DNA of 64,000 nt from Rhynchonema sp. JSB1_4 (lineage: Eukaryota > Nematoda > Chromadorea > Monhysterida > Xyalidae). The notes under the pieces are model-generated. The model was not told the origin of the DNA and ran no database searches. It saw only the letters and a program-made list of their open reading frames with translations. This document shows positions 21,801 through 32,451 of the stretch, one piece after another (within the stretch, counting starts at the first letter, position 1; every line of letters starts with the position of its first letter). Where the stretch lies: positions 1-64,000 of the forward strand of contig JASAMV010001938.1 in NCBI GenBank assembly GCA_030248065.1, given 5' to 3'. The position numbers were made by a program, and so were the translations under genes.

Positions 21801-23608
21801 AAATTTCTAGCCGACAAACATGAATTCTACTGGTAGGAATTGGATTTGATGTTGTATTTTTGTGGGTTCGGCTTCATACAAAGTACGTGCAAGATTGTGA
21901 ATTGCGACCGTTTTCTATAAACTTCCGTCACTTTAGGATAATGACTGTTGACGAAATCACAGCGCTCGTATGTGCGGTATTCATTTTGTGCTCGCTCACC
22001 AGCGCGATACCGACCTGCTTAGTCGCCGTATCACGTCAGATCACGGCTAGCTCTGAAACGTTGGATGAAATTTGGTTTCCTTTGGCTTTTTTATTGCTTT
22101 TACGGTTTTTGTACGTTTGAATTTGGTTTTTTGTAGGCTTCACACTTTGGCTCGGCTGCTGAATCGTGCGGTTTTATTGGTTGTGTTTCCGCCGCTACTA
22201 CTGCTGGCAGCCACTGCGTGTGCCACACCCTTCATTGCGGCCTCGATTGTATATGTGATGCTGGTGAATTAATTTTCTTCATGAGTTTTTTTCTTTTGTC
22301 TACCTTCACCTGCATTCCACTGTATTGCTCGTCACAAAATTTAAATAAACAACAACGCATGCGAAACATTTCCGCATGGATGGCGTGTTTTCATTGCCAA
22401 ACGCCAAATCGATGTTTCAGTCGCTAGCGATTCGGCGCCAACCAACCACATCGTCCGGCCATCTTCACGTCACACACAAATATCTATCGACGCTCGTGTT
22501 ATTGTGTGCGTTCACTGCGCCGACGCTGGTCTTGTGGTGGACGAGCAAGAACAAGTGCGTTGGATTCTTGGTTCACGATTGGTTCTTTCATATTTGGTGA
22601 TCGGTCGAGTCTTAGTCGTACGACGCTTAGATTTTGGATGTTTCGGTGTTTGTTTGTTCCAGTTATTTCAGCCAGATTAACAGGTAATAAACAGTTGGTT
22701 ATTTTTTGCAACAACTTTCACACTGATTGAAACTGATGTTAGCATTAACTCTGAAGTTCTTGTTCAGAAAGGTTTTGGTCCAACCCTATTACCACGCCAG
22801 CTGTATTAGTTATCTGGCTTTCGGGCCTGAATTTCCATCGCTTCTTGCCCCTGCTGGCTGTCAGAAGCATTGTGTCATTTGGCATGAATCAAATATGTCT
22901 CACAGATTTGCATCGATCTTGACCGCTGAGTCCATCAGTCCGCGACTGGCGCTGATTTTTGCTGTTGGACAACTGAACTTTGTGTTGGCCACAAATGGAT
23001 ACTACACGCCCACTGCGACTCAGCGAAACGCGCTCGCTGTTGTTGGGTTCGTGTTGTTTGCTTTTGGATGATGATTCTTTTCTCAAACTCATTGTATTGA
23101 TGTGGTAGTGATAATGTTGCCAATGTGACGTTAGTTGACAGTGATACGGTTTGTTGATTTTTTCGCCATTCTGATAGCCTGGTGTTTACAGCATGTCACG
23201 CAGTTCTGAAATTTGATAGTGGTGTTAGAAATTTCGTACAAGTTTTATTGTTAAACATCGTAAAGTTTCAAAATTCGTTTCAGTTTCGTATCGACCTGCT
23301 ATGTGCTGTGGCGTCTGTTTGTGCCCGGCTCCAGCGTCATCACCGATTTGGCCAATCTGCTGGCTGCGTGCTGCACGAGCGCGTCTTTCTGCATTTACTC
23401 GGATATGGAGTCCGGTTCTGAGCCCGGCCCGACCAATGATGAAACCGATAATGTTGCACTTCAAGCCAACACTCGGTCCAAGTCTGAGACGAGAAATGCC
23501 AAGCCGCGGAAAACGGCGACAAGTCCGAGGAAGCGATTGAATTTTGAGAACAATAATTTGTCAATGAATAATGGAGTTGATGCACGGACAGTGAAAAAAG
23601 ATTCATAA
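15848..23608 (+). CDS. PGAP1: GPI inositol-deacylase (PGAP1 family), 24 exons
   Basis: Removes the inositol acyl chain from GPI anchors in the ER membrane. Exons: 15848-15930, 16056-16200, 16265-16353, 16532-16602, 16787-16887, 16958-17074, 17354-17489, 18040-18219, 18531-18633, 18717-18894, 19225-19374, 19939-20040, 20138-20229, 20300-20388, 20469-20589, 20819-20978, 21543-21615, 21721-21832, 21937-22074, 22137-22263, 22421-22554, 22768-23046 (see oddity), 23284-23608. Phases agree throughout; ~1,020-1,035 residues against ~920 in human. Family marks: N-terminal membrane segment, NGCAMTYMYNYPKF, GVPVLFIPGNAGS (oxyanion), VGHSMGGLVARG with the catalytic Ser, TKATPH, then DVISIAGGAADRLVP with the expected Asp. 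Exons 17-23 encode the multi-pass C-terminus. The exon 11 end is uncertain. In 22768-22873 two frames are open; the hydrophobic one would need an unusual acceptor and a 32-nt intron (22874-22905), which makes the total 24 exons. A transposon lies in the intron at 20979-21542. Confidence 0.95.
21066..21485. mobile_element. hAT-like MITE, GGATACC family, in PGAP1 intron
   Basis: Left end CACTGGTGTCGTTGGG, right end inverse CAGTGGTGTCGTTGGG, exact duplication CTCGACAT (21058-21065, 21486-21493). Repeats CGGATACC(CC) lie near both ends. It makes up most of the 564-nt intron between PGAP1 exons ending at 20978 and starting at 21543. Confidence 0.92.
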
Positions 23609-24570
23609 ATAGAATTGAATTGAATACATTGAATTATTTTTAGGCGTTCCGCTAGTTTTGTGTTCGATCGGGTCAGTCTGTGAACAACTATATACTTTGT
23701 CATTCTTGAATTTGTGTGTTCATTTGCTCACACCTGTTGTCTTGTTGACCATGACATTTTCATTTCTAGCGTAGCTTAGATCTCTGTTATATTCACGATG
23801 TTGTTGTTTTGCACTATTATCTGATTTCAGATCTTTTTTCACACAGTTTATTACTTGATGTCGTTGCACAATTCATCAAGTTTCAGACTCAACTATTTAT
23901 TGTTGTTATCACCCATTGCTTTGTTTATGCCACATCAACGCCATCGCTTGACAACTGTACATCTAACTATCTTGTTTCTCAGATTTTGTATTTTGTGCAA
24001 CATGTTGCTCTTTTTTTAAAGGAAACTGTGATTTTTACTGGTCAATGTTTATTGTGCCTTAATGTTTCGTCCATTGTTGTAGTCGTTTTTTTCTTAATTA
24101 ACCTAATTACGGTATGTTGTCGTTGTTTGTTCAAATGTCGTGCTGCAATATACATAATCCTTGTCCAAAAAGTACCTGCTATTTCACAGTTATCCTGCGG
24201 CCTGAAATTATTGCTCTGCGTAATTCAAGTATTTGTCTTTCTGTTTTTCTATCTATATTTTTGTTGTCAGCTTGTTAGCACTGTACTTTATAAGGCCTCT
24301 CTCGGTAGTTTTTGCTAGTCAAATTGCACAAATCAATTTAATCGTACAATTACGCTGCTACAAATATTTATTGGACCATTTTTATGACACTATCTGGTGC
24401 AGGAACAAAGCTTGGTTGTGCTTATTTCGTTGCAGATTGTTTCATAAACAAGGGTTCGCCTCGAAACCAGGCACTTGCTGAAAAGTGCCTTTATCCGTTA
24501 ATTTTCTTGAACATGACAGTATTCAACAAAGGCTTACAACAGCCCCGTGTCCGTACCCTAATCTCTGATG
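23609..24570. other. PGAP1-MRPL58 intergenic region
   Basis: AT-rich, strongly T-biased on the + strand; a 170-codon open frame at 23809-24318 is discussed under rejected items. No repeat or RNA gene recognised. Confidence 0.5.
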
Positions 24571-25527
24571 ATGTACCGTCGCACCTCCGGCCTGCTGGTA
24601 ACCCGTGGTGTGTCACTATTTTGTCAGCGGCAAGCTCCATGCACAAGTAGTGCAACGAAATGGGATGGGCAGATTCCGATGGGTTAGTGAGTGATGCCTG
24701 GAGAATTCTGTATCTTGGTTTGTTTTGCATAAATTACAAATTTATGCTCATGATTTTGCTGTTGCGTCTTTCCACAGCCGCATTGCGCGCTGAGATCTGA
24801 TCAGTTGACAACATTTTCCAACGTCCGATTTCAGACCGCGTGCAAGTGAGCTACGCTCGAGGCAGCTATCCCGGTGGTGCTGGCGCCAATTCAAGTTTGT
24901 CGTTGATTTTCTCTTGTTTTATTTCAGATAGGCACGCCGCGTGATCAGCCTTGTTCATTCAGGCAGCAGTCGTGCCGAGGTGCGGTTTCGTCTGCAGGAC
25001 GCTGATTGGCTGGACGACACGGTTCGAGCGCGCTTATTAGACAGATTCGGCCATCGTGTGAATAATGCTGGCGAGTTCATTGTCAGATCCGAACGCACCA
25101 GGGTTGGTTCTCGTGCATGTCGTGTCGTTAGATTGTGCGCCAAAAAGTCTGGCGATGTCCTGATGCACCAGTTGCTCAAGTCTAATCGGTGCACACTGTA
25201 ATCAAGTATTTTAACGCGCAGGAACGTCAAATGAACCTGGCCGATTGTTTCGACAAAATTCGTTTCGCCGTTCGACAGCTGGAGAGCGAAATCGCTGACG
25301 AGAATCGACAGCCGGATCCGGAAGAGGTCGCCAGGCTGGAAACGAAGTCTGTTTGGTTCAGATGGCTGCCTTTCGTTTGTTCACATTTGTGCCTCCAATG
25401 TTTCCGACGAGTGTTTCCAATGAAGCAGCTATGATACAGGAAACTGAAGGCAGACAGACGACGGCTGGTTGAGAAACGAAGGAAATCATTCGAAAGACAA
25501 CAAAAGACGCACGCGGCATATTTGTAG
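24571..25527 (+). CDS. MRPL58: mitochondrial large-subunit protein MRPL58/ICT1 homologue with altered GGQ motif
   Basis: ICT1/MRPL58 is a codon-independent release factor built into the mitoribosome. Five exons: 24571-24682, 24835-24894, 24963-25102, 25222-25346, 25440-25527; phases agree and the product is 174 residues (human 206). The ATG at 24571 opens a basic, Ser/Thr-rich N-terminus (MYRRTSGLLVTRG) typical of a mitochondrial presequence. From IPMDRVQVSYARG the family alignment continues without gaps to SSRAEVRFRL, then GEFIVRSERTR, and MNLADCFDKIRFAVRQLE. The C-terminus is basic (KADRRRLVEKRRKSF). Oddity: where the family has PGGQNVNK this protein has PGGAGANS, so the catalytic Gln is Ala. 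It lies 962 bp downstream of PGAP1 on the same strand. Homology is clear; catalytic competence is doubtful. Confidence 0.92.
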
Positions 25528-25622
25528 CATGAAAAACGAATTTTTGCTCAAGAAGCGCAGTAGATGACTGGTTGCCAATGTTTATCTGTTGCTTCTGTTG
25601 CTTTACATCGAAATTTAATTGT

Positions 25623-25987
25623 TATAGTGTTTCCTGTTTTTCTTGGTCCAAGGAAACGCGCGGGCCCGTGTTATAACTGAACTTCTAGTTGAGGTCGAGA
25701 TTACAATTTCGATTCAATCAAGCAGCTGGCAAAAACGTGTCAAAGTTTGCCTGTGGAATCTAACAACAACAATGTTTCACATGCTCGCTGTGAGATTGGT
25801 GCGTGTGTGCTGCCAGCATGTCAATGAAACATTTCACCATGTTTGCTGTTGAGTGTCGTGCTTGGATTAACAAGGACACATTCTTAATCTCTTTCATTGG
25901 TTTCTGAAATCTCGACCCCAAACTGGAGTTGAGTTATAACGTGGGGTAGCTTGTTTCCTTTGACTTGCATAAAAAGGAAACACTATA
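25623..25987. mobile_element. MITE with TATAGTGTTTCCT termini
   Basis: The left end TATAGTGTTTCCT and the right end AGGAAACACTATA are inverted, and both abut TA, which suits a Tc1/mariner-type TA duplication. No coding content. Confidence 0.6.
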
Positions 25988-27190
25988 CTATACGCTGTGA
26001 GATTTGGCACGTAAGCTGTGTTGCAGTTTCTGCCTAAACATTGAATCAATAACCAGCGGACAAGATAAAATATGTACCATTCGTTGTATGTCATCTTGTT
26101 TCACGGATAACGGCAAACTACACCAACAAGAGCCCGATTTCGAAGCTAGCGTGTATTCAAAACGAATAGAAAGAGAAAATCATGCTCCATTTTGTATTCT
26201 TCAACGTGTAACATTTCCCAAAATCAGCAGCCACGTTTGAATGTTTCACTATTCTGCCAGCCGCGAAATCGAGCTCATGTTGGCGCAGTTTGCGTTTTAC
26301 CTTGCACCAGCCGAAAAACGTAAAAGAACAGAAATTCATGGATACTTGCACGAGACCAAGGCAGGTATGCAATGCTGGCCACCATACGGAGTTTGGTTTG
26401 GCCGCACCGTGAGCTGCGCTAAATCCTGCGATTTAGTTGTTTCATGACTTCTACCAGCGTAGAAGTTGTGCTCTGTAAATTAACTTTTTATAACGCTGGG
26501 CGAATTCGGAGTGCCCTTTCCAACCCCACGAGGTTGCCAGCAAATTGCGTATTGCCCCAAAGGTTGTAAAAAACGTGGGCCGATATTCGCGCGAGACCTC
26601 AAAACGCAAAAACTGGCAATTCGACAATCCAAACAACGCGCCAAGCGCTTGGCCACGACAACGTTAAATTCAAACAGTCGACAAATGAGATTGCCACTCA
26701 GGCGGACGTGTGTCGTCACGACTCAGGGTTACTGTGCTTGCGTCGTAACACTGTCATGCTGTAGTCAGTCAGATTACGCTGCATTTGCACTTGCACGATG
26801 CAACAAACTTGTTGGTTAGCTGGTTGATTGCTGTGATCAATTTATTTACAAACATGCTTCTTCATTTCCATTTTATTCGTGCCCACACAATGATCAAGGA
26901 TAATTGCAAATCAGTCATGAGGGTGGATGTGGGTATTTGATTTGATCACAAATCGGGGTTACTTTATCACTGTCGTCAAAAGAAAATCAGTGCGTCAACT
27001 GGCAGTCAATACTGGTCACAAATTTTGCGGTCTCAAGCGTGCTTGCAAAATTTTCGATGTTGTGATAATTGATTTGATTTTTTCAAAATCTTCAGTAGTT
27101 TTAGTGTACGTTTTGTTGAAATCAGGCGAAAATTGTATCATCGTCAAAAGTAGGTAATCTGGTGGATGCGTCAATTTAATTTTAGTTTTA
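25988..27190. other. intergenic, nothing recognised
   Basis: Space between the convergent MRPL58 and CCP-receptor genes. Open frames up to ~100 codons lack splice context or recognisable motifs. Confidence 0.5.
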
Positions 27191-30095
27191 TTACTTGGAT
27201 GGTTCACGTCGATGGTCGTATCCGTATTCGGTGAGCAGTTGCGACAGTTCACGGCCCGAAATTGCGTGCGCTTCGATTTGCTGCGATTGATAAAATAAAT
27301 AGTTAAATATTTTACCAATTTGTAAAAGAAACTTGGAACCACATGTGCTTGAAACATAACGCACGTCGACATCAAATTGCACGTGCGCACTGTTGTCGGT
27401 CGGTTTCATTTGTTGTGGCGCCATCATCGCATCTTTGGGCGGATTCGGCATCAGTTTATGTTCTTGCGGCACCGGCACGCTCGCGATCTTTTTCTCATCG
27501 AAGTCCTTCTTTCCCATCACCTTCCAGCGCGAATGCGACACCGTGCCCCCTTTCGCTTGCGTTCGCATGTTCTTCAGCGTTTCGCGCTACAATTTGATTC
27601 ATTTATTCATTCATCTGATGGCTAGTTGGCCAATTGACTGGACTGATCGATTGGTCACTAAATTTAACCGATCACTCGATTGACCATATCTGGACTCAAT
27701 GATTGGTTTGATAGATTGTTGATCAGACGATCCAGTCAATCAATGCAGCCTGATTTGTTTGGGCAACCCTGTCGGGCAACTAACATCGGCTTCGATACGT
27801 TGTTCGAGACGGCGTTTCTGCGATTCGTGTTTGCGGCGTTGTTGCCATCGCTTGCATTTGAAGAAGCACAACACTCCGCAGGCTGCACCGACGAGCACGG
27901 CCACCGACACAACCACAACGACGACCACCAACGTTATTTCGGTCGGAACTGCAACAAAAAATGTCTTGATGGTGAATTCAGTGAAGGGAGCACCGAGAAC
28001 TTACTTTCAACGCAAGCGCTCGGCTCCGGAATCCATTCTTGGTTGACGCAGGTGCTGTCCGATTCCACTGTCTCGTCGGGAGGAAATTGAAAACCTGCGA
28101 ATTCATAAAGCCAGTGCTTAAAATAATCTTGAACATTCTACTTTGCTATTGATATGTATGTTCTTCGTTGGCCACCAACCTTCTTTACATGTCACCACCA
28201 GGACTGTTTTGCCGGGATATTCGCCGTTGTTCGCTTTCTTGAGACTGTATGCGTGTTGGGTACCGTCAATCAAGGGCCATTCGGCACAGGCTACAGTAGA
28301 GGTGAACGGTTAGATTGACGTAGTCTTCATGGAATACCAATAATATGCATGCCCACTTGGTTCGCAGGTGTCGATTTCTTTCGGGTCCCAGCCAGTCAGA
28401 GTACACACGGCCGTCTTCGTGCCTTCGTCGCCGTCCATGAATGCATACGAATCCTTGCAGGTCACCGTAGCTTTGGTACCAACTTTGTATTTGTCACGGC
28501 CTTCTATCTCATTCTCGGGTGGTGTGTATTGTACTGGTTTGGTGTATGTTGCTTTGATCTTGTCGCAAACTGAAATAATTGATTAAGTACCCTGTTGATT
28601 AAGCGGTTGCTGTTTAGTTTAACCAGGCATGCATCCATCTTTTGTTTTCACGTCGAATTTTCCATTTTCACACTTGAATCTTTTTTCAGTATCGGTTGTA
28701 GTCAGATCTGCCCAAATGTGATGTTTCACTTTGCATCTGAGAATGGCCGTGTCGTCCGATCGTCGAATATCCGGTTGGCCATCGATTGGGCTGCCTTCAA
28801 GTTCGTATCCGACCGTCACATTGAGATTGCTGCCATCCACGATCGGGCATCCTGCAACACAAGCATCCAGTTTGTTTAGTCTGCATTTGTCACTCATTAT
28901 TGCTAAAAATCAGCTTGCCTTTCAAACATTTTTTCATCTTGCTCGCCGTCCATTCATATTTGTTCGCACCGACCATTTCGCATTTCATCGTCTGTGTCGC
29001 GCTGGACGATCCTTCGACATGGTAGCCGGCTTTGCATGACACTTTGAATGATTCACCATTCGGGTAGAACTGGTCTTTGATATCATAGTCGGCATTTGGT
29101 ATTTTCGTCAACTTGGTGGGCGATTGACACGCTGCAAAGAAAGCCAATGGTCGAATCACCCGACCCTATATTGATGTCAACAAAACTGCACTCCATCCGC
29201 TTTGTATGCACGTACAGTAGTTCCGGCCTCGACACAGAGAGTATTTACGAAGGGTCAGGAGAAGCGGGAGGTGCATTAATACTACATGGGGCATAAAACT
29301 GTCAGCAAAGTGATATCACGATACAATGGGCAGCTTTTAAACAAGTTGGACTGTTCTCACGGGCTCAGGTAAGTAGTACCAACTGACCTTTACATTTGTT
29401 CGAGTCACAGCTCATACATTCGTTGTCACACACCATTCCACACTTGGTCGATCCGGTCGAGCACTGTTGGCACGTCTTCTTATCCGATGACAGTGCGCAA
29501 GGCAACTTCACGGCGTCGGTGGCGCACCCTGAATTATGGTTTGACCGCGGTAACCATGGATTCGCTGTCGCAAGTTTTTGTGAAAAGTATGTTCGTCGGA
29601 AATGCTATGTATTATCGTAAAAGTTGTCCTCAAAAAAATGCGCAGCTATTCACCTTCTGAAACTAAAAACACCACGCATTTTTTATCGTCTGGTAACGGC
29701 ACCGGAGAGGACAACGTGTTGTGTTTTCGCAAATCGCACCACTCGCCGTCATCTGAATACAACATGACGCAACAGTCTGGCTCTATCTGGCATCTATCCC
29801 GACAGGATTGCTCATTCTTGATTGAACCGATGCTTAATTTCTCTTGCTTGATATAATCTGAACAGTTGTCATCACGCTCATCCAATATGTTCACCGTTTT
29901 TGCAAAACCTGAAATGATTAGTCAATATGAGTTTGAAGTAATCGGGGCTCCTTTGCCAATACAGTCTCGAGAACAACTCTACATACTTATTCTTCGGCAA
30001 CATAAAAACCGCCATCTGGTAAAGAATTCGCTATCCACCTAACCATTGTGGGCCAAAAGCAGTAGAATTGAAAGTTGGCAGATGAGCAGGGCCAT
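27191..30095 (-). CDS. type I membrane receptor: PAN-like, Cys-rich and four CCP/sushi domains
   Basis: Eleven exons: 30095-30044, 29908-29654, 29528-29388, 29131-28919, 28851-28624, 28569-28357, 28290-28180, 28094-28005, 27948-27785, 27586-27365, 27280-27191; 592 residues. Exon 1 is a signal peptide (MALLICQLSILLLLAHNG). Exon 2 resembles a PAN/apple module (SCRDRCQIEPDCCVMLYS). Exon 3 is a 12-Cys segment. Exons 4, 5 and 6, and the pair 7+8, each encode one CCP domain with four cysteines and the late Trp/Gly pattern. Exon 9 encodes the membrane helix (TLVVVVVVVSVAVLVGAA) and a stop-transfer CFFKCKRWQQRRK. Exons 10-11 form a charged cytoplasmic tail of ~100 residues. All introns from 1 to 8 are phase 1, the classic shuffled-module arrangement. 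The intron after exon 4 uses a GC donor (AAAG|GCAAGC). Probably an adhesion or recognition receptor; the ligand is unknown. Confidence 0.9.
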
Positions 30096-30274
30096 GGTGG
30101 TGATTCAGGGAGTAATTTTTTTCTTCAATGGATGCAAATTTCAGTGAAATTCATTATCAATGACTTGTTGGCGCATCGATAATACGGTATAATTGTATCG
30201 TTAAGTATATCATTACCATAATTTCATTTTCTCTTTCTCGCCTCAACACTACCGTTCATACAGTGATCACCGAC

Positions 30275-30908
30275 ATGCCCAATTCCACTATGGTGCTACT
30301 GATTGCAACTCTCATCCTTCACAATCACATCAACTGGCATTTTACCGTGGCTCTGGAATGCATTTTTCATGACGAAGACGAAGCGTCGAAGTTTGCCGGT
30401 CAATGCACTGCATGCAAAGTGGTTTGTTTGAAACGGACTGTTATCCAACGTACTGTATACATACTGTATATGGCAGGTGCCCACCCTTGGAGTCGCCTGT
30501 TGGTTTGATTGTCAAATTTTCAAAATATTTCAGGAGGCAAAATACGAAAAAACTGAAACGAAAATTCTGCTATCCAGCGCTGACAATATGAAATGCTACA
30601 AAAGCGGAAATTGCGAAACAAAATGCCATTCAGTGAATCCGGTGGCTGGCACGTCTGAAATGGTGGCAGGATGTGTGTGCTGCACGGACTATTGCAACAC
30701 ACCAGTTGATTGCATTCGAATGTGCGAAGCGAAGGGCGCACCCAAACTACCACCACTATCTTCGAAACTGTGCGCGTCTGATGGAGAAGCGACCGACGGG
30801 ACAAAGGATTTGACAGGCGCCGGCACACCGATTCAAGTCGACACCATCAAAATGACACTGGTGTGTCTGAGTGCCATCATCATAACAAACATGGCCAATG
30901 TGATTTGA
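30275..30908 (+). CDS. Cys-rich secreted protein with GPI-anchor tail (tandem pair, member 1)
   Basis: Two exons, 30275-30421 and 30534-30908, phase 0 junction; 173 residues. A signal peptide (MPNSTMVLLIATLILHN) is followed by a mature domain with cysteines in QCTACKV, MKCYKSGNCETKC, CVCCTDYCN and DCIRMCEAKGAP. The CC...YCN ending recalls Ly6/three-finger proteins but the spacing is one residue short and extra cysteines follow, so I do not assign that family. After the domain come a Ser/Gly/Asp-rich spacer and a hydrophobic C-terminus (MTLVCLSAIIITNMANVI) with no basic residues after it, the usual GPI-attachment signal. The start is the ATG that gives the signal peptide. The neighbour at 31665 is a paralogue with an exon 1 of identical length. 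Confidence 0.82.
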
Positions 30909-31664
30909 GCATGCAATCAACAGGAATTACAAAAGCAGTGTAAAAAATATTGTAGAATTACTGCTAATTAAAGTATCAACCAGCAAAATACCAAAACCAA
31001 CCTAAACATCGAAATTTTGAATGGCATTAAATAAAATTGTAGAAAGTGACCCAGTTGCCAGACTCGAATCGTAATAATTTGACTGAATTCTGATCATTAT
31101 CCAACTTTGAATGAGGGAAATAAAAGTTGATGGAAAAACATCCATAAACCAGATAAAATTGCTGATTTCTTTGAAAAGTTGCGATTGCTTCATAAATCTC
31201 CGAAAACGTGAAAACGACGCCAACGCCAAGCAGCTATGTTTCTGAAAGTCATGCGCAAATGGAAGACAATAATTTTCACAGACAATCCATGCCTGTTTTT
31301 TCTTTGTCTGGCACTGGTATGTAGGTTTGGGCTTTCATTCAGGATTAGGCTTTGGCACCAGTCGCAAAGACCTGTTCATCGAAAAAACGAATCCGCGAAA
31401 AGTTCATCTTTAGATTTCGAGGTCACGGCGGGGTTCGAACCCGCCAGGCCACGTGGATTTTGTGCATAAAGATTTAATTGCTCGCTTCTTTTTTAATTGC
31501 AAGTGCAAACGAATACGATTACCAAAAATGCCACGTCTTTGCATTCGCGGCTACCGTAAGTCGACGTTTGTAAAAATTCGCGGCGCGCAGTGACCAGAAT
31601 AACGATTTCATTTTCAACTGTTAGCTTGAAGCAGATAAGAAATCCCAATCTATTGATCATCAAC
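30909..31664. other. spacer with orphan tRNA T-arm-like palindrome
   Basis: 31430-31450 contains GGCGGGGTTCGAACCCGCC, a perfect T-arm/B-box. No acceptor or D-arm pairs with it on either strand, so this is a tRNA fragment or a chance palindrome. The remainder is unassigned. Confidence 0.4.
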
Positions 31665-32451
31665 ATGACCCATCCCACAACGATTGTGCTACTGATTTCC
31701 ACCATCCTTATCTTTCAATCCAACTGGCGCGGCACGATGGCGCAATTTGATTGTTTCGTCACCAGAAAAGATGCGCCGAATTCGGCTGCCAAATGCAAAC
31801 GATGCACCATTGTTAGTTTTTCTGAATTTGCGGCCACGCACAATCGGTCCTGAAAATGCGGTGTCGGCATGGCTTTAAACTCAAGAAGGAATCTATATTG
31901 ATAGCTCTTCTGGCCCTGGGCTCCGAAGTGGTCGCAGAATATAAGTTGGACTGCAGCAGCTACGCATTTTGGGAAAAGCTCGTCCCGTTTCAAAATTGAC
32001 TTCCCTTTTTCTCAGGTTTAGGCTTGGGCTTAGGCTTAGGCTTAGGCTTACTATTAGGCTTAGGCTTAGGCTTAGGCCAAACCTTGAGCCAACCGGTGCC
32101 TTCTATCGCGAAATCGAAAATTCGCGTTTTCTCTCTGTCAAGGCAACGGGACTAGCTTTTCCCAACATGCAGCAGCTACGATGGAGTTGAAGTTAAGAAA
32201 ACATTTTTCGAATGTTTCAGGACGTTCAATACACGAAAGACGACAAAGTATTCGTGCTGCCGCGAAGATACAATGCCGCCTGTGACCAAGAGAGTGCAGA
32301 GGAGTGCAAGACTGAGTGCATCAAAGTCGAAGACGTTGAATCATACGCGAAAGCGACGTGCACGTGCTGTTCCAACTACTGCAACGCACCGGAAGACTGC
32401 ATTCGAATGTGCAAATCAAAGGGAGCACCTGATATACCATGCCCGAAATAA
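31665..32451 (+). CDS. Cys-rich secreted protein (tandem pair, member 2)
   Basis: Two exons, 31665-31811 and 32221-32451; 125 residues. Signal peptide MTHPTTIVLLISTILIFQ. The mature domain repeats the partner's pattern: KCKRCTI at the end of exon 1, then CKTECIKVED, CTCCSNYCNAPEDC and IRMCKSKGAP, ending PCPK. It lacks the hydrophobic tail of member 1, so it should be freely secreted. Exon 1 is 147 nt in both genes, with the intron at the same place and phase, showing a tandem duplication. The intron is lengthened by a telomere-repeat TIR element (31963-32170). The function is unknown. Confidence 0.82.
31963..32170 (-). mobile_element. TIR element with TTAGGC core, copy 2
   Basis: An inverted relative of 9585-9768: ends CGCATTTTGGGAAAAGCT and AGCTTTTCCCAACATGC. 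The core has about seven TTAGGC units with one interruption (32018-32078). The outer CAGCAGCTACG/CGTAGCTGCTG flanks are also nearly mirrored. Lies in the intron of the second Cys-rich gene. Confidence 0.85.

Noticed and set aside
23809..24318. 170-codon hydrophobic open frame between PGAP1 and MRPL58
   Set aside because: Starts with TTG, has no splice context or recognised motif, and its hydrophobic look is what a T-rich strand gives in any long open frame.
30534..30908. Ly6/three-finger toxin-like assignment
   Set aside because: Cys spacing at the CC...CN end differs by one and two extra cysteines follow; no toxin claim is supported.
31427..31455. tRNA gene
   Set aside because: Only a T-arm palindrome is present; no acceptor, D or anticodon arm pairs on either strand.
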